Shown one piece after another: positions 10,167 to 19,113 of a DNA stretch of 64,000 nt; within the stretch, counting starts at the first letter, position 1; each line of letters opens with the position of its first letter. Below the pieces are notes generated by a model. That model searched no databases and was not told where the DNA came from. It saw only the letters and a list, made by a program, of their open reading frames with translations. Source of the stretch: an uncultured Pseudomonadota bacterium (lineage in GTDB: Bacteria > Pseudomonadota > Gammaproteobacteria > Methylococcales > Methylomonadaceae); the NCBI GenBank assembly GCA_903867225.1, contig CAIPQN010000085.1, forward strand, positions 52,667 to 116,666. Direction: 5' to 3'. A program made the position numbers and the translations under genes.

Positions 10167-12146
10167 TCAAAAACGTAATTGCAGATTTAATTTGAAATAA
10201 AGTTTGCCATCTTTCTCAATAAACAATTTTCCAAAACGATGGCGCGTTGTAGATGGTGTATCGAGTTTGATGTTTTCGTACAAATACATTTTCAATGATT
10301 CTAAATCGATAATATGAAAAGCAACGCAATCGCCCGAATTTTTCATCACGATGCTGCCGTTTGCTTGATACGCTCCATCCCATTTTGTCCCTGCAAAAAA
10401 TCCCAGCAACACATCAACCAATAATTTTTGCACTTTGTTTTGCAAAACCAGTTTGTCACCATAATGAATTTGGGCGTTTAAAATTGATTGCTCGTGAATA
10501 AAATCAATGATTTTTGAAATGGCACTGATTCGATTTTTGTAAAACGCTAACAAAATGTGCGAAATAATTTCAGGCATTAGCGAATCGACCATTTTCAAAT
10601 TATGCGTCATAGCTTCTTTTTCGGCATTGACGTAATGAAAACTGCCGCCGTGTTGTTCAATTGCAATAATTCGATCTCGCAATTTTGTTGATGAATCAAT
10701 GGCGTTGATTTCGTCAATTTTGTCCACGCCTAAACCGTCAATTCTAAAAATAAAATTTGTATTTCCAGACGCATTTAGCAAAGTAGGTTTTGCGCCTAAA
10801 TAGGATTTAATGCCGAATCCTTCATTGTTTCGCCGAGAAAAATCGGCGTGCGAAATATCCAAAAGAATGTCAGCTTTTTGATTGCTGTGACCACCTTTTA
10901 CGACGCTAAAACCTAACGCATCTTGGATAATTTCAAACTCTGGCAATTCAAATGTGCCGCTTTTTGTTTTTATGACTTCAGTGAGTTTGTTTAGCGTTTC
11001 AGCGTTAATCAAATTAGAAAAGTTAAGTTGTTTTTTTAAACCTGTTTTCTTATCAACAATTTCTAGTGTTGATTTATCCAAAATAAAAAACTCTAAATCT
11101 AAATTTTCAGTGGTGACTTTATGAATGTTTAAAAAATTATCCGTTGGATTTAAATCTGCATCGGCTAAAAAAAGTTGTTGTTCGGCAAGTAATTTCACAA
11201 ATACTAATAATTCGCTCCATTCACCTTTATTATGCGTGGTTTTTGCAACACTCATTTTTTTGTCCGTGTTATTCATATATGTAATTAAATTACGTCCAAC
11301 GGCTTCAACAGCATCAACAGCAACCGAATTGCCTAATTGTTTCATTGCTTGCGTATCGCTAACGGGAAAATGAAAATCATCAGGAAAGCCCTGCATTTTT
11401 CTCGCTTCTTTGTAGCTTAATTTTTTGACTTCACCATCGACTAAATACGCATCCCAATTGCGGCGATCATCAATGTTTGAACCCCGCCCGCCGACACGAA
11501 TCGTAAAACCAATATCACGACTGCATTCACCGTTCCAAACATCACTCATTGTAAATTTTAGCGGTATTTTTTCAGGGAAATTAAAACCACGCAAAAGTTC
11601 CGTATCGTTTTTTAATCCAACAATAAAAACGCGCGGACGTAATTGCGGCAAACCATAATCCGACGCATGAATGATTTTGAAATAAAACGAATAACCTAAT
11701 TCCGTTTCTAAAATGTTACGAATAATTGCAAACGTTTTACCGTTATCGTGAGCCACCAAACCACGCACATTTTCTAAAAAAAAGGCTTTCGGTTTTTTGG
11801 CTTCGATAATTTCTGCGATATTGAAAAATAAATTGCCACGTTCCGATTTGTGATTGTCATCAAATCCACGTTTATAACCCGCTTGACTGAAAGGCTGGCA
11901 AGGAAAACCCGCACAAAGTACATCAAAATCAGGTATGTTTTGCGGCGTGATATTGCGAATATCATCATTGAAATAACCGTTTGAAAATAAGTCTGGTGAA
12001 ATGGATTCGTAATTGTGTTGATAGGTTTTTCGTGCATCGACATCAATTTCAGAGGCAAACACACATTTTCCGCCCAATCGGTGCATGGCAAGATGAAAGC
12101 CACCAATTCCTGAAAATAAATCAATAAATGTAAATCTTTTGTCCAT
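10167..12146 (-). CDS. Fused C5-cytosine DNA methyltransferase (N-term) and HpaII-family type II restriction endonuclease (C-term)
   Basis: N-term: FTFIDLFSGIGGFHLAMHRLGG, DVLCAGFPCQPFSQAGYKRGF, FFLENVRGL, GRGSNIDDRRNWDAY, RKMQGFPDDF, KQLGNSVAVDAVEAVGRNL (C5-MTase motifs I, IV, VI, IX, X). C-term: NKGEWSELLVFVKLLAEQQLFLADADLN, SNQKADILLDI, IKSYLGAKPTLLNASGNTNFIFRI, resembling R.HpaII-type enzymes. Start moved from 12305 to the Met at 12146 (MDKRFTFIDLF); the upstream 53 aa are probably non-coding. Confidence 0.85.
   Translation of the reverse strand: MDKRFTFIDLFSGIGGFHLAMHRLGGKCVFASEIDVDARKTYQHNYESISPDLFSNGYFNDDIRNITPQNIPDFDVLCAGFPCQPFSQAGYKRGFDDNHKSERGNLFFNIAEIIEAKKPKAFFLENVRGLVAHDNGKTFAIIRNILETELGYSFYFKIIHASDYGLPQLRPRVFIVGLKNDTELLRGFNFPEKIPLKFTMSDVWNGECSRDIGFTIRVGGRGSNIDDRRNWDAYLVDGEVKKLSYKEARKMQGFPDDFHFPVSDTQAMKQLGNSVAVDAVEAVGRNLITYMNNTDKKMSVAKTTHNKGEWSELLVFVKLLAEQQLFLADADLNPTDNFLNIHKVTTENLDLEFFILDKSTLEIVDKKTGLKKQLNFSNLINAETLNKLTEVIKTKSGTFELPEFEIIQDALGFSVVKGGHSNQKADILLDISHADFSRRNNEGFGIKSYLGAKPTLLNASGNTNFIFRIDGLGVDKIDEINAIDSSTKLRDRIIAIEQHGGSFHYVNAEKEAMTHNLKMVDSLMPEIISHILLAFYKNRISAISKIIDFIHEQSILNAQIHYGDKLVLQNKVQKLLVDVLLGFFAGTKWDGAYQANGSIVMKNSGDCVAFHIIDLESLKMYLYENIKLDTPSTTRHRFGKLFIEKDGKLYFKLNLQLRF
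11255..11261 (-). other. A7 homopolymer (T7 on + strand) at the methyltransferase/endonuclease junction
   Basis: Minus-strand reads atg aat aac acg gac aaa aaa atg agt gtt; with six A it would read gac aaa aaa TGA, giving an ATGA overlap with the endonuclease start. Confidence 0.9.
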
Positions 12147-12156
12147 AAAAACCCTT

Positions 12157-12186
12157 AAAAAATCACTCGCTGAGAGCGAGTGATTT
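12157..12186 (-). terminator. Rho-independent terminator after dut
   Basis: Perfect 11-bp stem aatcactcgct-gag-agcgagtgatt followed on the minus strand by T6. Confidence 0.85.
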
Positions 12187-12195
12187 AGAATCATT

Positions 12196-12651
12196 CTAAT
12201 GTCGTCCTGTGTGACCAAAACCACCTTCACCGCGATGACTTTCGTCAAAATTTTCGACCTGTTCAAACGCCACTTGAACCACTGGCACAAACACCATTTG
12301 AGCAATGCGTTCGCCGATATTTACAGTGAATGGTTCGTTACCGCGATTCCAACAAGAAACAAAAACTTGCCCTTGATAATCCGAATCAATCAGTCCAACT
12401 AAATTGCCTAAAACAATGCCATGTTTATGACCCAAACCCGAACGCGGTAACAAAACGGCGGCGATAGAATTGTCTCCAATATGAATCGCCAAACCCGTTG
12501 GAATTAAAAGGGTTTCGCTGGGTTGAATCGTAATTGCGTCGTCCAAACACGCGCGTAAATCTAAACCTGCCGACCCCGTCGTGGCATATTCAGGTAATGG
12601 TATCGTATCGCCTAAACGTGAATCTAAAATTTTGAGTTGAATTTTGTGCAT
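12196..12651 (-). CDS. dut: dUTP diphosphatase
   Basis: [65 protein letters not shown]. Start placed at MHKIQLK (12651). Confidence 0.95.
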   Translation of the reverse strand: MHKIQLKILDSRLGDTIPLPEYATTGSAGLDLRACLDDAITIQPSETLLIPTGLAIHIGDNSIAAVLLPRSGLGHKHGIVLGNLVGLIDSDYQGQVFVSCWNRGNEPFTVNIGERIAQMVFVPVVQVAFEQVENFDESHRGEGGFGHTGRH

Positions 12652-12727
12652 TTTGAATTTGAAAGTTGAGTTTGTTAGTCCGTTATAATACCGCAAAATT
12701 TAACAAATCCCTTTTCCCAGAACTTTT

Positions 12728-13705
12728 ATGACTATTTTTAACGCGAACACCGAAAACATTGAACGCGCCTCACAATGTTTAAAAAATGGCGGTTTAGTCG
12801 CTTTTCCCACTGAAACTGTTTACGGATTGGGCGCGGATGCCAGTAATCCCGACGCGGTGAAACGTATTTTTATCGCTAAAAATCGCCCCGAAAATCACCC
12901 GTTAATTGTGCATCTTGCCAGTTTTGAACAATTCGATTTGTGGGCGCAAGACATTCCCGAATCGGCTGTTGTGTTAGCGGAACATTTTTTCCCCTCGCCA
13001 CTTGCGTTGATTTTAAAAAAACGTCCCGAAGTCAGTGAAATCGTGACAGGTGGACAAAAAACGATTGCGTTGCGTGTACCGAATCATCCTGTCGCATTGG
13101 AATTATTACGCGCGTTTGGTGGTGGAATTGCCGCGCCGTCCGCGAATCGTTTTTGTCGAATTAGTCCCACGCAAGCGCAACACGTCGCCGATGAATTGGG
13201 TGAAAGTGTCGATATGATTTTAGACGGTGGCGCGTGTCAAATTGGTGTGGAATCGACGATTCTTGATTTAAGCGGTGAAAAGCCAACAATTTTACGTTTT
13301 GGACAAATTACCCGCAGCGAATTGGAAAATGTTTTAAAAACCGAAGTTTTTATTCCTGAAATGCTAGCAACAAGGACTATAAAAACCGCTGGCATGATGG
13401 CGATTCATTACGCGCCGACCACGCCCGCTATGTGTTGTGATTCAGATTTATTTGCCGAACTTTTGAAAGACGAAAAACAAAAAATCGGCGTGTTGACGTG
13501 CGGTTCAAATATCGCATCAACTGAAAATCGCACCGTGATTTCTTTGTCTGCCGATTCTGTCATTTACGCACAAAACTTATATGCAAAATTGCGTGAATTA
13601 GATGCGCTGAATTTGGATTTAATTTTGGTTGAACAACCACCCAAAAATGAAATGTGGGACGCTATTAACGATAGACTTTCAAAAGCCACACGCGCCGTTT
13701 TATGA
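12728..13705 (+). CDS. L-threonylcarbamoyladenylate synthase (Sua5/YwlC type)
   Basis: GGLVAFPTETVYGLGADASNPDAVKRIFIAKNRPENHPLIVH, SANRFCRISPT, plus a C-terminal Sua5 domain. Confidence 0.92.
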   Translation: MTIFNANTENIERASQCLKNGGLVAFPTETVYGLGADASNPDAVKRIFIAKNRPENHPLIVHLASFEQFDLWAQDIPESAVVLAEHFFPSPLALILKKRPEVSEIVTGGQKTIALRVPNHPVALELLRAFGGGIAAPSANRFCRISPTQAQHVADELGESVDMILDGGACQIGVESTILDLSGEKPTILRFGQITRSELENVLKTEVFIPEMLATRTIKTAGMMAIHYAPTTPAMCCDSDLFAELLKDEKQKIGVLTCGSNIASTENRTVISLSADSVIYAQNLYAKLRELDALNLDLILVEQPPKNEMWDAINDRLSKATRAVL

Positions 13706-14289
13706 TTGATATTTGGCACAAGGAAATTACACCAAAACAAAAATCCGAACCTTTTTTACGGCAAGTTTTGGCGCGTTATATTCCAAAAAATGATTTGATT
13801 ATTGAACGTGGTGAATTCGGCAAACCGTTTTTGCGTGATTTTCCCGAATGGCATTTTAATGTTTCGCATTCTGGTACAAAAATAGTGCTGGCGATTAGTC
13901 ACGAAATGCCTGTTGGTATTGATATTGAACAGATTAAATCCCGAAAATCATTAGAAAATTTGGTCAAAAAATGCTTTGCAACGTCTGAACAAATGTATTG
14001 GTTTAATTTACCTGAAAATGAAAAGGTAGCGGTTTTTTACGATTTTTGGACACGCAAAGAAGCGGTAGTGAAAGGTATTGGTCGGGGGATTGCGTTAGGT
14101 TTGAATCATTGCGAAATCGATGTGAATCAGTCAAATAATTTTTTAAATTTACCGAATAATGAAATTTGGTACACTCAAAAAATTGAATTTTCAGCGGATT
14201 ATTGCGTGGCGATTGCTGCGCCAAGAGCTGACGCAATTGTAAATCGTACAAAAAACGAACTGCCTTCATTGGGAACGCTTTTGATATAA
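13702..14289 (+). CDS. 4'-phosphopantetheinyl transferase (Sfp type)
   Basis: FNVSHSGTKIVLAISHEMPVGIDIEQIK, FYDFWTRKEAVVKGIGRGI; ATGA overlap with the preceding gene; 3' end overlaps the convergent kinase gene. Confidence 0.88.
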   Translation: MIDIWHKEITPKQKSEPFLRQVLARYIPKNDLIIERGEFGKPFLRDFPEWHFNVSHSGTKIVLAISHEMPVGIDIEQIKSRKSLENLVKKCFATSEQMYWFNLPENEKVAVFYDFWTRKEAVVKGIGRGIALGLNHCEIDVNQSNNFLNLPNNEIWYTQKIEFSADYCVAIAAPRADAIVNRTKNELPSLGTLLI

Positions 14290-16559
14290 ATGTCACCATG
14301 AAATAAATTAAAAATCTCTTTCGATAACGATAATCCCAAGCCTACACCCGCGATGTGACCTGTTTTATCAACACGGAAGAATCTGTCGAAAACATGGGTT
14401 ATATCGTCTTCAGTTAAGCCTAAACCTGCATCTTTTATTTCGATTTCTGCGAAATGTTGCGCGACATCGTAATTTACATTGAGCCAAACATTCGTGTTGT
14501 TGCGTGAGTATTTGTAAGCATTGTCGATAATGTTACTCAACGCTTGTTTGAATTTCACTTTATCCACGTTCAAAGTAATTTCACCATCAATCGGCGAATA
14601 AATAACATCAGCACGCCCTTCAGGAATACTAAAATTATCCAGCGTGTATTGAATTAAATCCGTTAATTTATACGATTCAATGATGAAATCTGTGCCTGCC
14701 CGTTCTTCAATACGATTTAAATCTAGTATTTCGTTAATTATTTTTATCAGTAATGATGATTGCTGATAAATCACGCTAGTTATTTCAGACTGCATTTCAA
14801 GTGGAATTGCACCGCTATTAAGTAATTCCGAATAACCGTGAATAGTCGCAAGTGGCGTGCGTAATTCATGTGCCGCACTCATTAAAAATTCGGATTTAAT
14901 TCGATTCGATTCTTCTTCTTTTGTGATGTCGTGAAAGAAATATAATTTTCCCAACAAATCACCATTCTCGAACAGAATTTCACGCCGACCACATAACAAA
15001 ATGGTGTGTCGTGGGCGAATTAACTCAACACGCAATAATTGGTTTGTATCTTTTAATTTCACGAGTGAATCTGTGGCTTGATTTGATAAATACGTCAAAA
15101 ATTCTTCTTTCGTCATATTTAATAACTCTGAAATGTTTAATCCTGTAATTAAACTCACCACTTTATTCGCTAACAAAATTTTGTTGTCATTATTTATCAA
15201 CACATAACCACTTGGACTGACATCGAAAACGCTTTGTAATTGCTCAGTGCGTTTATTAAGTTCGGCGATATTGTTAGAGATTTCATCTGCCATTTGATCA
15301 AAGGCTCGCCCAACTTGTGTAATTTCATCATTTCCCAACATTTTGTTAGTGATACGATAACTATGATTTTCCGAATAATTTTTTATGGCTTCAGTGATTA
15401 TTTTGATTCGATTGGTAATCGTTTTTCCCGTAATCGTGAACATGAAAATGCCGTTTAATACACCCAGCAATAAAATCATTTCTATGATGTTAAAAAAAAG
15501 TTCTCGCGTCGAAGCCATAATTTCAGCAACAGGCGCGACTAAATAATAATGCCAATTTAACGGGTCTAATATCATACCAATTACGGTATAGCGTTGATTA
15601 TGAAATAAAAAATTATCGGTCAATAATTGAGGTTCGTGGGTTAATGGCATTTTAAGCAACGCGGCAAATTCGGTTTCTTGTTCCAAATTAGGTTTGAAGC
15701 CTTCGGGTGAGGCTTCCAGTTCTTTTTGCCATGCACCCGCTAAAACGAAATTTCCTTGTGTATCAACTAAAAAATGTTCCGTATTTTTGTACATTTGATC
15801 GTTTTCAAACATAAATTTAAGTACGTTTGTGAGCGGCATATCTTCGCCTAAACTTCCCAACCATTCGTTATTGACGTAAAGCGGATAAATCGCACTGACC
15901 ATCCAAACTTTCGGAACAGGATCAAACAACGGCGGGGTAAAACGAAGATTTTTTTGCGGATTTAATTCAGGATTTGCATAAGTCAACCAAGGCGTTTGCG
16001 TGTAATCATTGTCAGCTTTTTGCTCAAAAGCGAATTCGGGATAATTTCTATCGAAAATAATTTCGCTGCGATGCGGCGATAAATACCAAACATTTTCAAA
16101 TCGTTCGTTACTTGCTGCGCCGAAAGTGTCCATCGTGTGTTTGATTCGCAAATGCCGTATTTTTTGCAAATCGTTTTCGCTCGAATTCGGGGGCAAAAAA
16201 ATACCCGATTCTAATTTGCCATTAAAATCTGGTTTGCGATTTCGCCAAACACCATCGGGATTTCGTTCCATTATTTTATGAAATGTTTTGATTTCACTTT
16301 TTTGAATGGGTTTAGCTAATTCTATTTCAAGTAATTGCGCGAAATTCGTTAATTTAGGTTGAGATTCTTCAAAGCGTTCTGTCGCTACAGATGTAAATTT
16401 CGTGGTTATTTTTTGTAATTTAACGGATTCACTAGCTAAAAGATTGCGCTGGACAATTTGATAAATTAGCACCGTGCCAAATAATGCTGATAACAATGTG
16501 CCACTTATTACAATCAGTGCCATTTTTTCGCGAATTTTTATTTGTTTCATAAATTCCAT
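14199..16559 (-). CDS. Membrane sensor histidine kinase (periplasmic sensor-HAMP-PAS-HisKA-HATPase)
   Basis: N-terminal TM, large extracytoplasmic region, second TM, HAMP-like segment, H-box SAAHELRTPLATIHGYSELL, N-box NIIDNAYKYS, G-box GVGLGLSLSKEI. Confidence 0.9.
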   Translation of the reverse strand: MEFMKQIKIREKMALIVISGTLLSALFGTVLIYQIVQRNLLASESVKLQKITTKFTSVATERFEESQPKLTNFAQLLEIELAKPIQKSEIKTFHKIMERNPDGVWRNRKPDFNGKLESGIFLPPNSSENDLQKIRHLRIKHTMDTFGAASNERFENVWYLSPHRSEIIFDRNYPEFAFEQKADNDYTQTPWLTYANPELNPQKNLRFTPPLFDPVPKVWMVSAIYPLYVNNEWLGSLGEDMPLTNVLKFMFENDQMYKNTEHFLVDTQGNFVLAGAWQKELEASPEGFKPNLEQETEFAALLKMPLTHEPQLLTDNFLFHNQRYTVIGMILDPLNWHYYLVAPVAEIMASTRELFFNIIEMILLLGVLNGIFMFTITGKTITNRIKIITEAIKNYSENHSYRITNKMLGNDEITQVGRAFDQMADEISNNIAELNKRTEQLQSVFDVSPSGYVLINNDNKILLANKVVSLITGLNISELLNMTKEEFLTYLSNQATDSLVKLKDTNQLLRVELIRPRHTILLCGRREILFENGDLLGKLYFFHDITKEEESNRIKSEFLMSAAHELRTPLATIHGYSELLNSGAIPLEMQSEITSVIYQQSSLLIKIINEILDLNRIEERAGTDFIIESYKLTDLIQYTLDNFSIPEGRADVIYSPIDGEITLNVDKVKFKQALSNIIDNAYKYSRNNTNVWLNVNYDVAQHFAEIEIKDAGLGLTEDDITHVFDRFFRVDKTGHIAGVGLGLSLSKEIFNLFHGDIYIKSVPNEGSSFFVRFTIASALGAAIATQ

Positions 16560-16575
16560 TTTTACAAAATTTTTC

Positions 16576-19008
16576 TTAATTCAAATTAAACCGTACAAAA
16601 ACCGAACTGCCTTCATTGGGAACACTTTTGATATAAATTTCGCCGTTCAATAAAGTCAAAATTTCTTTCGATAATGATAATCCTAAGCCCACACCCGCAA
16701 CACTGCCCATTTTATCAACACGGAAGAATCTTTCAACAACATGAGAAATATCATCTTTTGTTAAACCTGAACCACAATCTTTTATTTCGATTTCTACAAA
16801 ATGTTGAGCAGCATTATGATTCACGTTAAGCCAAACACTACCACCATTTGGTGAATATGTGTAAGCGTTGTCGATAATGTTATGTAATGCTTTTTTAAAT
16901 TTCCTGTTATCAACTTTGACACTAATTTCAGATTCAAATGACGAATAAATAATCGCATCGCGCCCTTCTGGAATCGTAAAATCATCAATCGTATCTTGAA
17001 TTAAATCCGTTAATTTATAAGGTTTAATGATGAAATCAGCTCCCGCACGTTCTTCAATTCGGTTTAAATCTAATAACTCGTTAATCATTTTTATCAGCCA
17101 TGACGATTGTTGATAAATCGTACCGATAATTTCAGACTGCATTTCGGCTGGAATCATGCCGCTATTGAGCAATTCTGCATAACCATGAATTGTTGCCAAC
17201 GGTGTGCGTAATTCATGCGTCGCACTCGTTAAAAACTCAGATTTAATACGATTGGCTTCTTCTTCTTTGGTGATGTCGTATAAGAAATACAATTTGCCCA
17301 ACAAATCGCCAGTCGGCAAATAGATTTCATTCATTCCACATAGCAAGCTAACCAAACGAGGTTTAATTAAATCAATACGATGCAAATCATGAGCATTTTC
17401 TAAATGGGTAAGCGGCGATTTTGCTTGGTTTGATAAATAATCCCAAAATGTTTTTTCAGACATTTTCAGTAATTCAGCTATCGTCAAGCCTGTTATATTA
17501 CTCACCACATTGTTCACTAATAAAATTTCAGATTGGTGATTAACTAAAACGTAACCGCTCGGACTTACGTCAAAAACGATTTGTAATTGTTCTGTTCGTT
17601 TATTGAGTTCAGCAGTGGCGATTTCACGCGCTATTTTAGCGGATTCTAATTGCGTTCCCATTTGTAAAATTCCTGACGCAGTAGAATGTAATTCTTTCAC
17701 GGGAAATTCGTTTCTCAATAAAACGGGAAGACCTTGAGCAATATCTGAAACGATTTCGTCCATTTCTTTTAGCGGTTCGGATAACGAAATACTCATTTTT
17801 TTAGATTGTTTATAAAGCATCGTGAAAAAGATGCTGTAAAACACGAGCATTCCCGAAATCATCAACCACGCAATGTCATTTAATCGCGCTGACAACGAAT
17901 TACTAGGCTCAAAAATCGTTTCTGTTGGCACGACAATTAACAATTTCCAACCTGTTGCAGGAATTGATGCCCACGCGACAATTGATTTTTCAGTCAATGT
18001 CGTATATTCCAAACCTCTTTCATGTTGTTTAATGATTGCGCCAATTTCAGTTTTTTTGCCGTAAAGGTTGTAATCTTCGGTTCTAAACGTATCTTGTTTG
18101 ATTGCGTCCGAATAATCCGACGCAGTCATATTTTTAATTCCCCAATCATTTTCACCTATTGACGGTAATGCCAAAATTGTTCCACTTTTATCGATTAAAA
18201 CGCCATAGCCATTCCACGGAATTTGTAATGCTTTTACTTCATCGACAATGGTTTTAATCGTAATATCAACACCAATAACGCCTTCTAAAAAGTCACCGTT
18301 ATAAACAGGCGCACTACACGTTGTCATCCAACCTTGTCCAGCGGGATCGATATACGCATCTGTCCAAACCGTGCCACGACTAGGATTATGTTTTTCGTCT
18401 GCTTCGTAATAAAAATTAAACGACGGAATATCTATTTTCGCGGGATATTGTGAAATCACGTCAAAGTAAGGATAAATACGATTTAGCGAATCGTGAGTGT
18501 TTATATAGGATTGAGCAATAAGGGGAAAACTTTGTTTAACAGCTTTTAAAGCGGGATCTAACGCGGCAGATTTAAGAGCTTTTTCTTTTTCGACTTTTCC
18601 AATCGGCACAAATCCACTGTAAAACAGCGCACTTCCACCATTATCTTTGGTTGTGTAATATGAACCTTCTTTACTGAAAGCAAATCGTGTCACATCATCA
18701 CGTTGTAACAGATTTTTTCCTGCCATTACGTCTGTTGAATAATTTTGGAGATATTTTGTCGCTTCCACAATCGCATCGAGCTGATGATCAATGCCACTCG
18801 ATTCACGTTGTACTAAATGAGATAATTCTTGTTCAGCAACGTGAACAATTGTTTTGATATTTTCTTTATTGGCAAATTGATTGCTTAAAAAATAAGTCGC
18901 AATTAGTGCCATTTCAACAATGAGTAATGGGACGAGTGATGTTTTTAAATATGAACGCCAAATCCATTGAAATAACGTAATTTTTGAGTTATTGAATTCC
19001 TGCTTCAT
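16576..19008 (-). CDS. Membrane sensor histidine kinase with dCache-like sensor, paralogue of the downstream kinase
   Basis: Cache-type motifs (GWMTTCSAPVYNGDFLEGVIGVDITIKTI), H-box SATHELRTPLATIHGYAELL, N-box NIIDNAYTYS, G-box GVGLGLSLSKEI. Confidence 0.9.
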   Translation of the reverse strand: MKQEFNNSKITLFQWIWRSYLKTSLVPLLIVEMALIATYFLSNQFANKENIKTIVHVAEQELSHLVQRESSGIDHQLDAIVEATKYLQNYSTDVMAGKNLLQRDDVTRFAFSKEGSYYTTKDNGGSALFYSGFVPIGKVEKEKALKSAALDPALKAVKQSFPLIAQSYINTHDSLNRIYPYFDVISQYPAKIDIPSFNFYYEADEKHNPSRGTVWTDAYIDPAGQGWMTTCSAPVYNGDFLEGVIGVDITIKTIVDEVKALQIPWNGYGVLIDKSGTILALPSIGENDWGIKNMTASDYSDAIKQDTFRTEDYNLYGKKTEIGAIIKQHERGLEYTTLTEKSIVAWASIPATGWKLLIVVPTETIFEPSNSLSARLNDIAWLMISGMLVFYSIFFTMLYKQSKKMSISLSEPLKEMDEIVSDIAQGLPVLLRNEFPVKELHSTASGILQMGTQLESAKIAREIATAELNKRTEQLQIVFDVSPSGYVLVNHQSEILLVNNVVSNITGLTIAELLKMSEKTFWDYLSNQAKSPLTHLENAHDLHRIDLIKPRLVSLLCGMNEIYLPTGDLLGKLYFLYDITKEEEANRIKSEFLTSATHELRTPLATIHGYAELLNSGMIPAEMQSEIIGTIYQQSSWLIKMINELLDLNRIEERAGADFIIKPYKLTDLIQDTIDDFTIPEGRDAIIYSSFESEISVKVDNRKFKKALHNIIDNAYTYSPNGGSVWLNVNHNAAQHFVEIEIKDCGSGLTKDDISHVVERFFRVDKMGSVAGVGLGLSLSKEILTLLNGEIYIKSVPNEGSSVFVRFNLN

Positions 19009-19113
19009 ATAGTCTGATTGTGTAGTATAAAAAAATAGTGATTCTGTTAAAATGAAATTAAATAATAGTAATCGTTGTTATCTCATTTACCTTTTAAGTA
19101 GCTCATCAATAAA

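Noticed and set aside
12147-12305. N-terminal 53-aa extension of the methyltransferase ORF ([18 protein letters not shown]...)
   Set aside because: It reads across the dut terminator hairpin and into dut coding sequence; MDKRFTFIDLF is the expected start.
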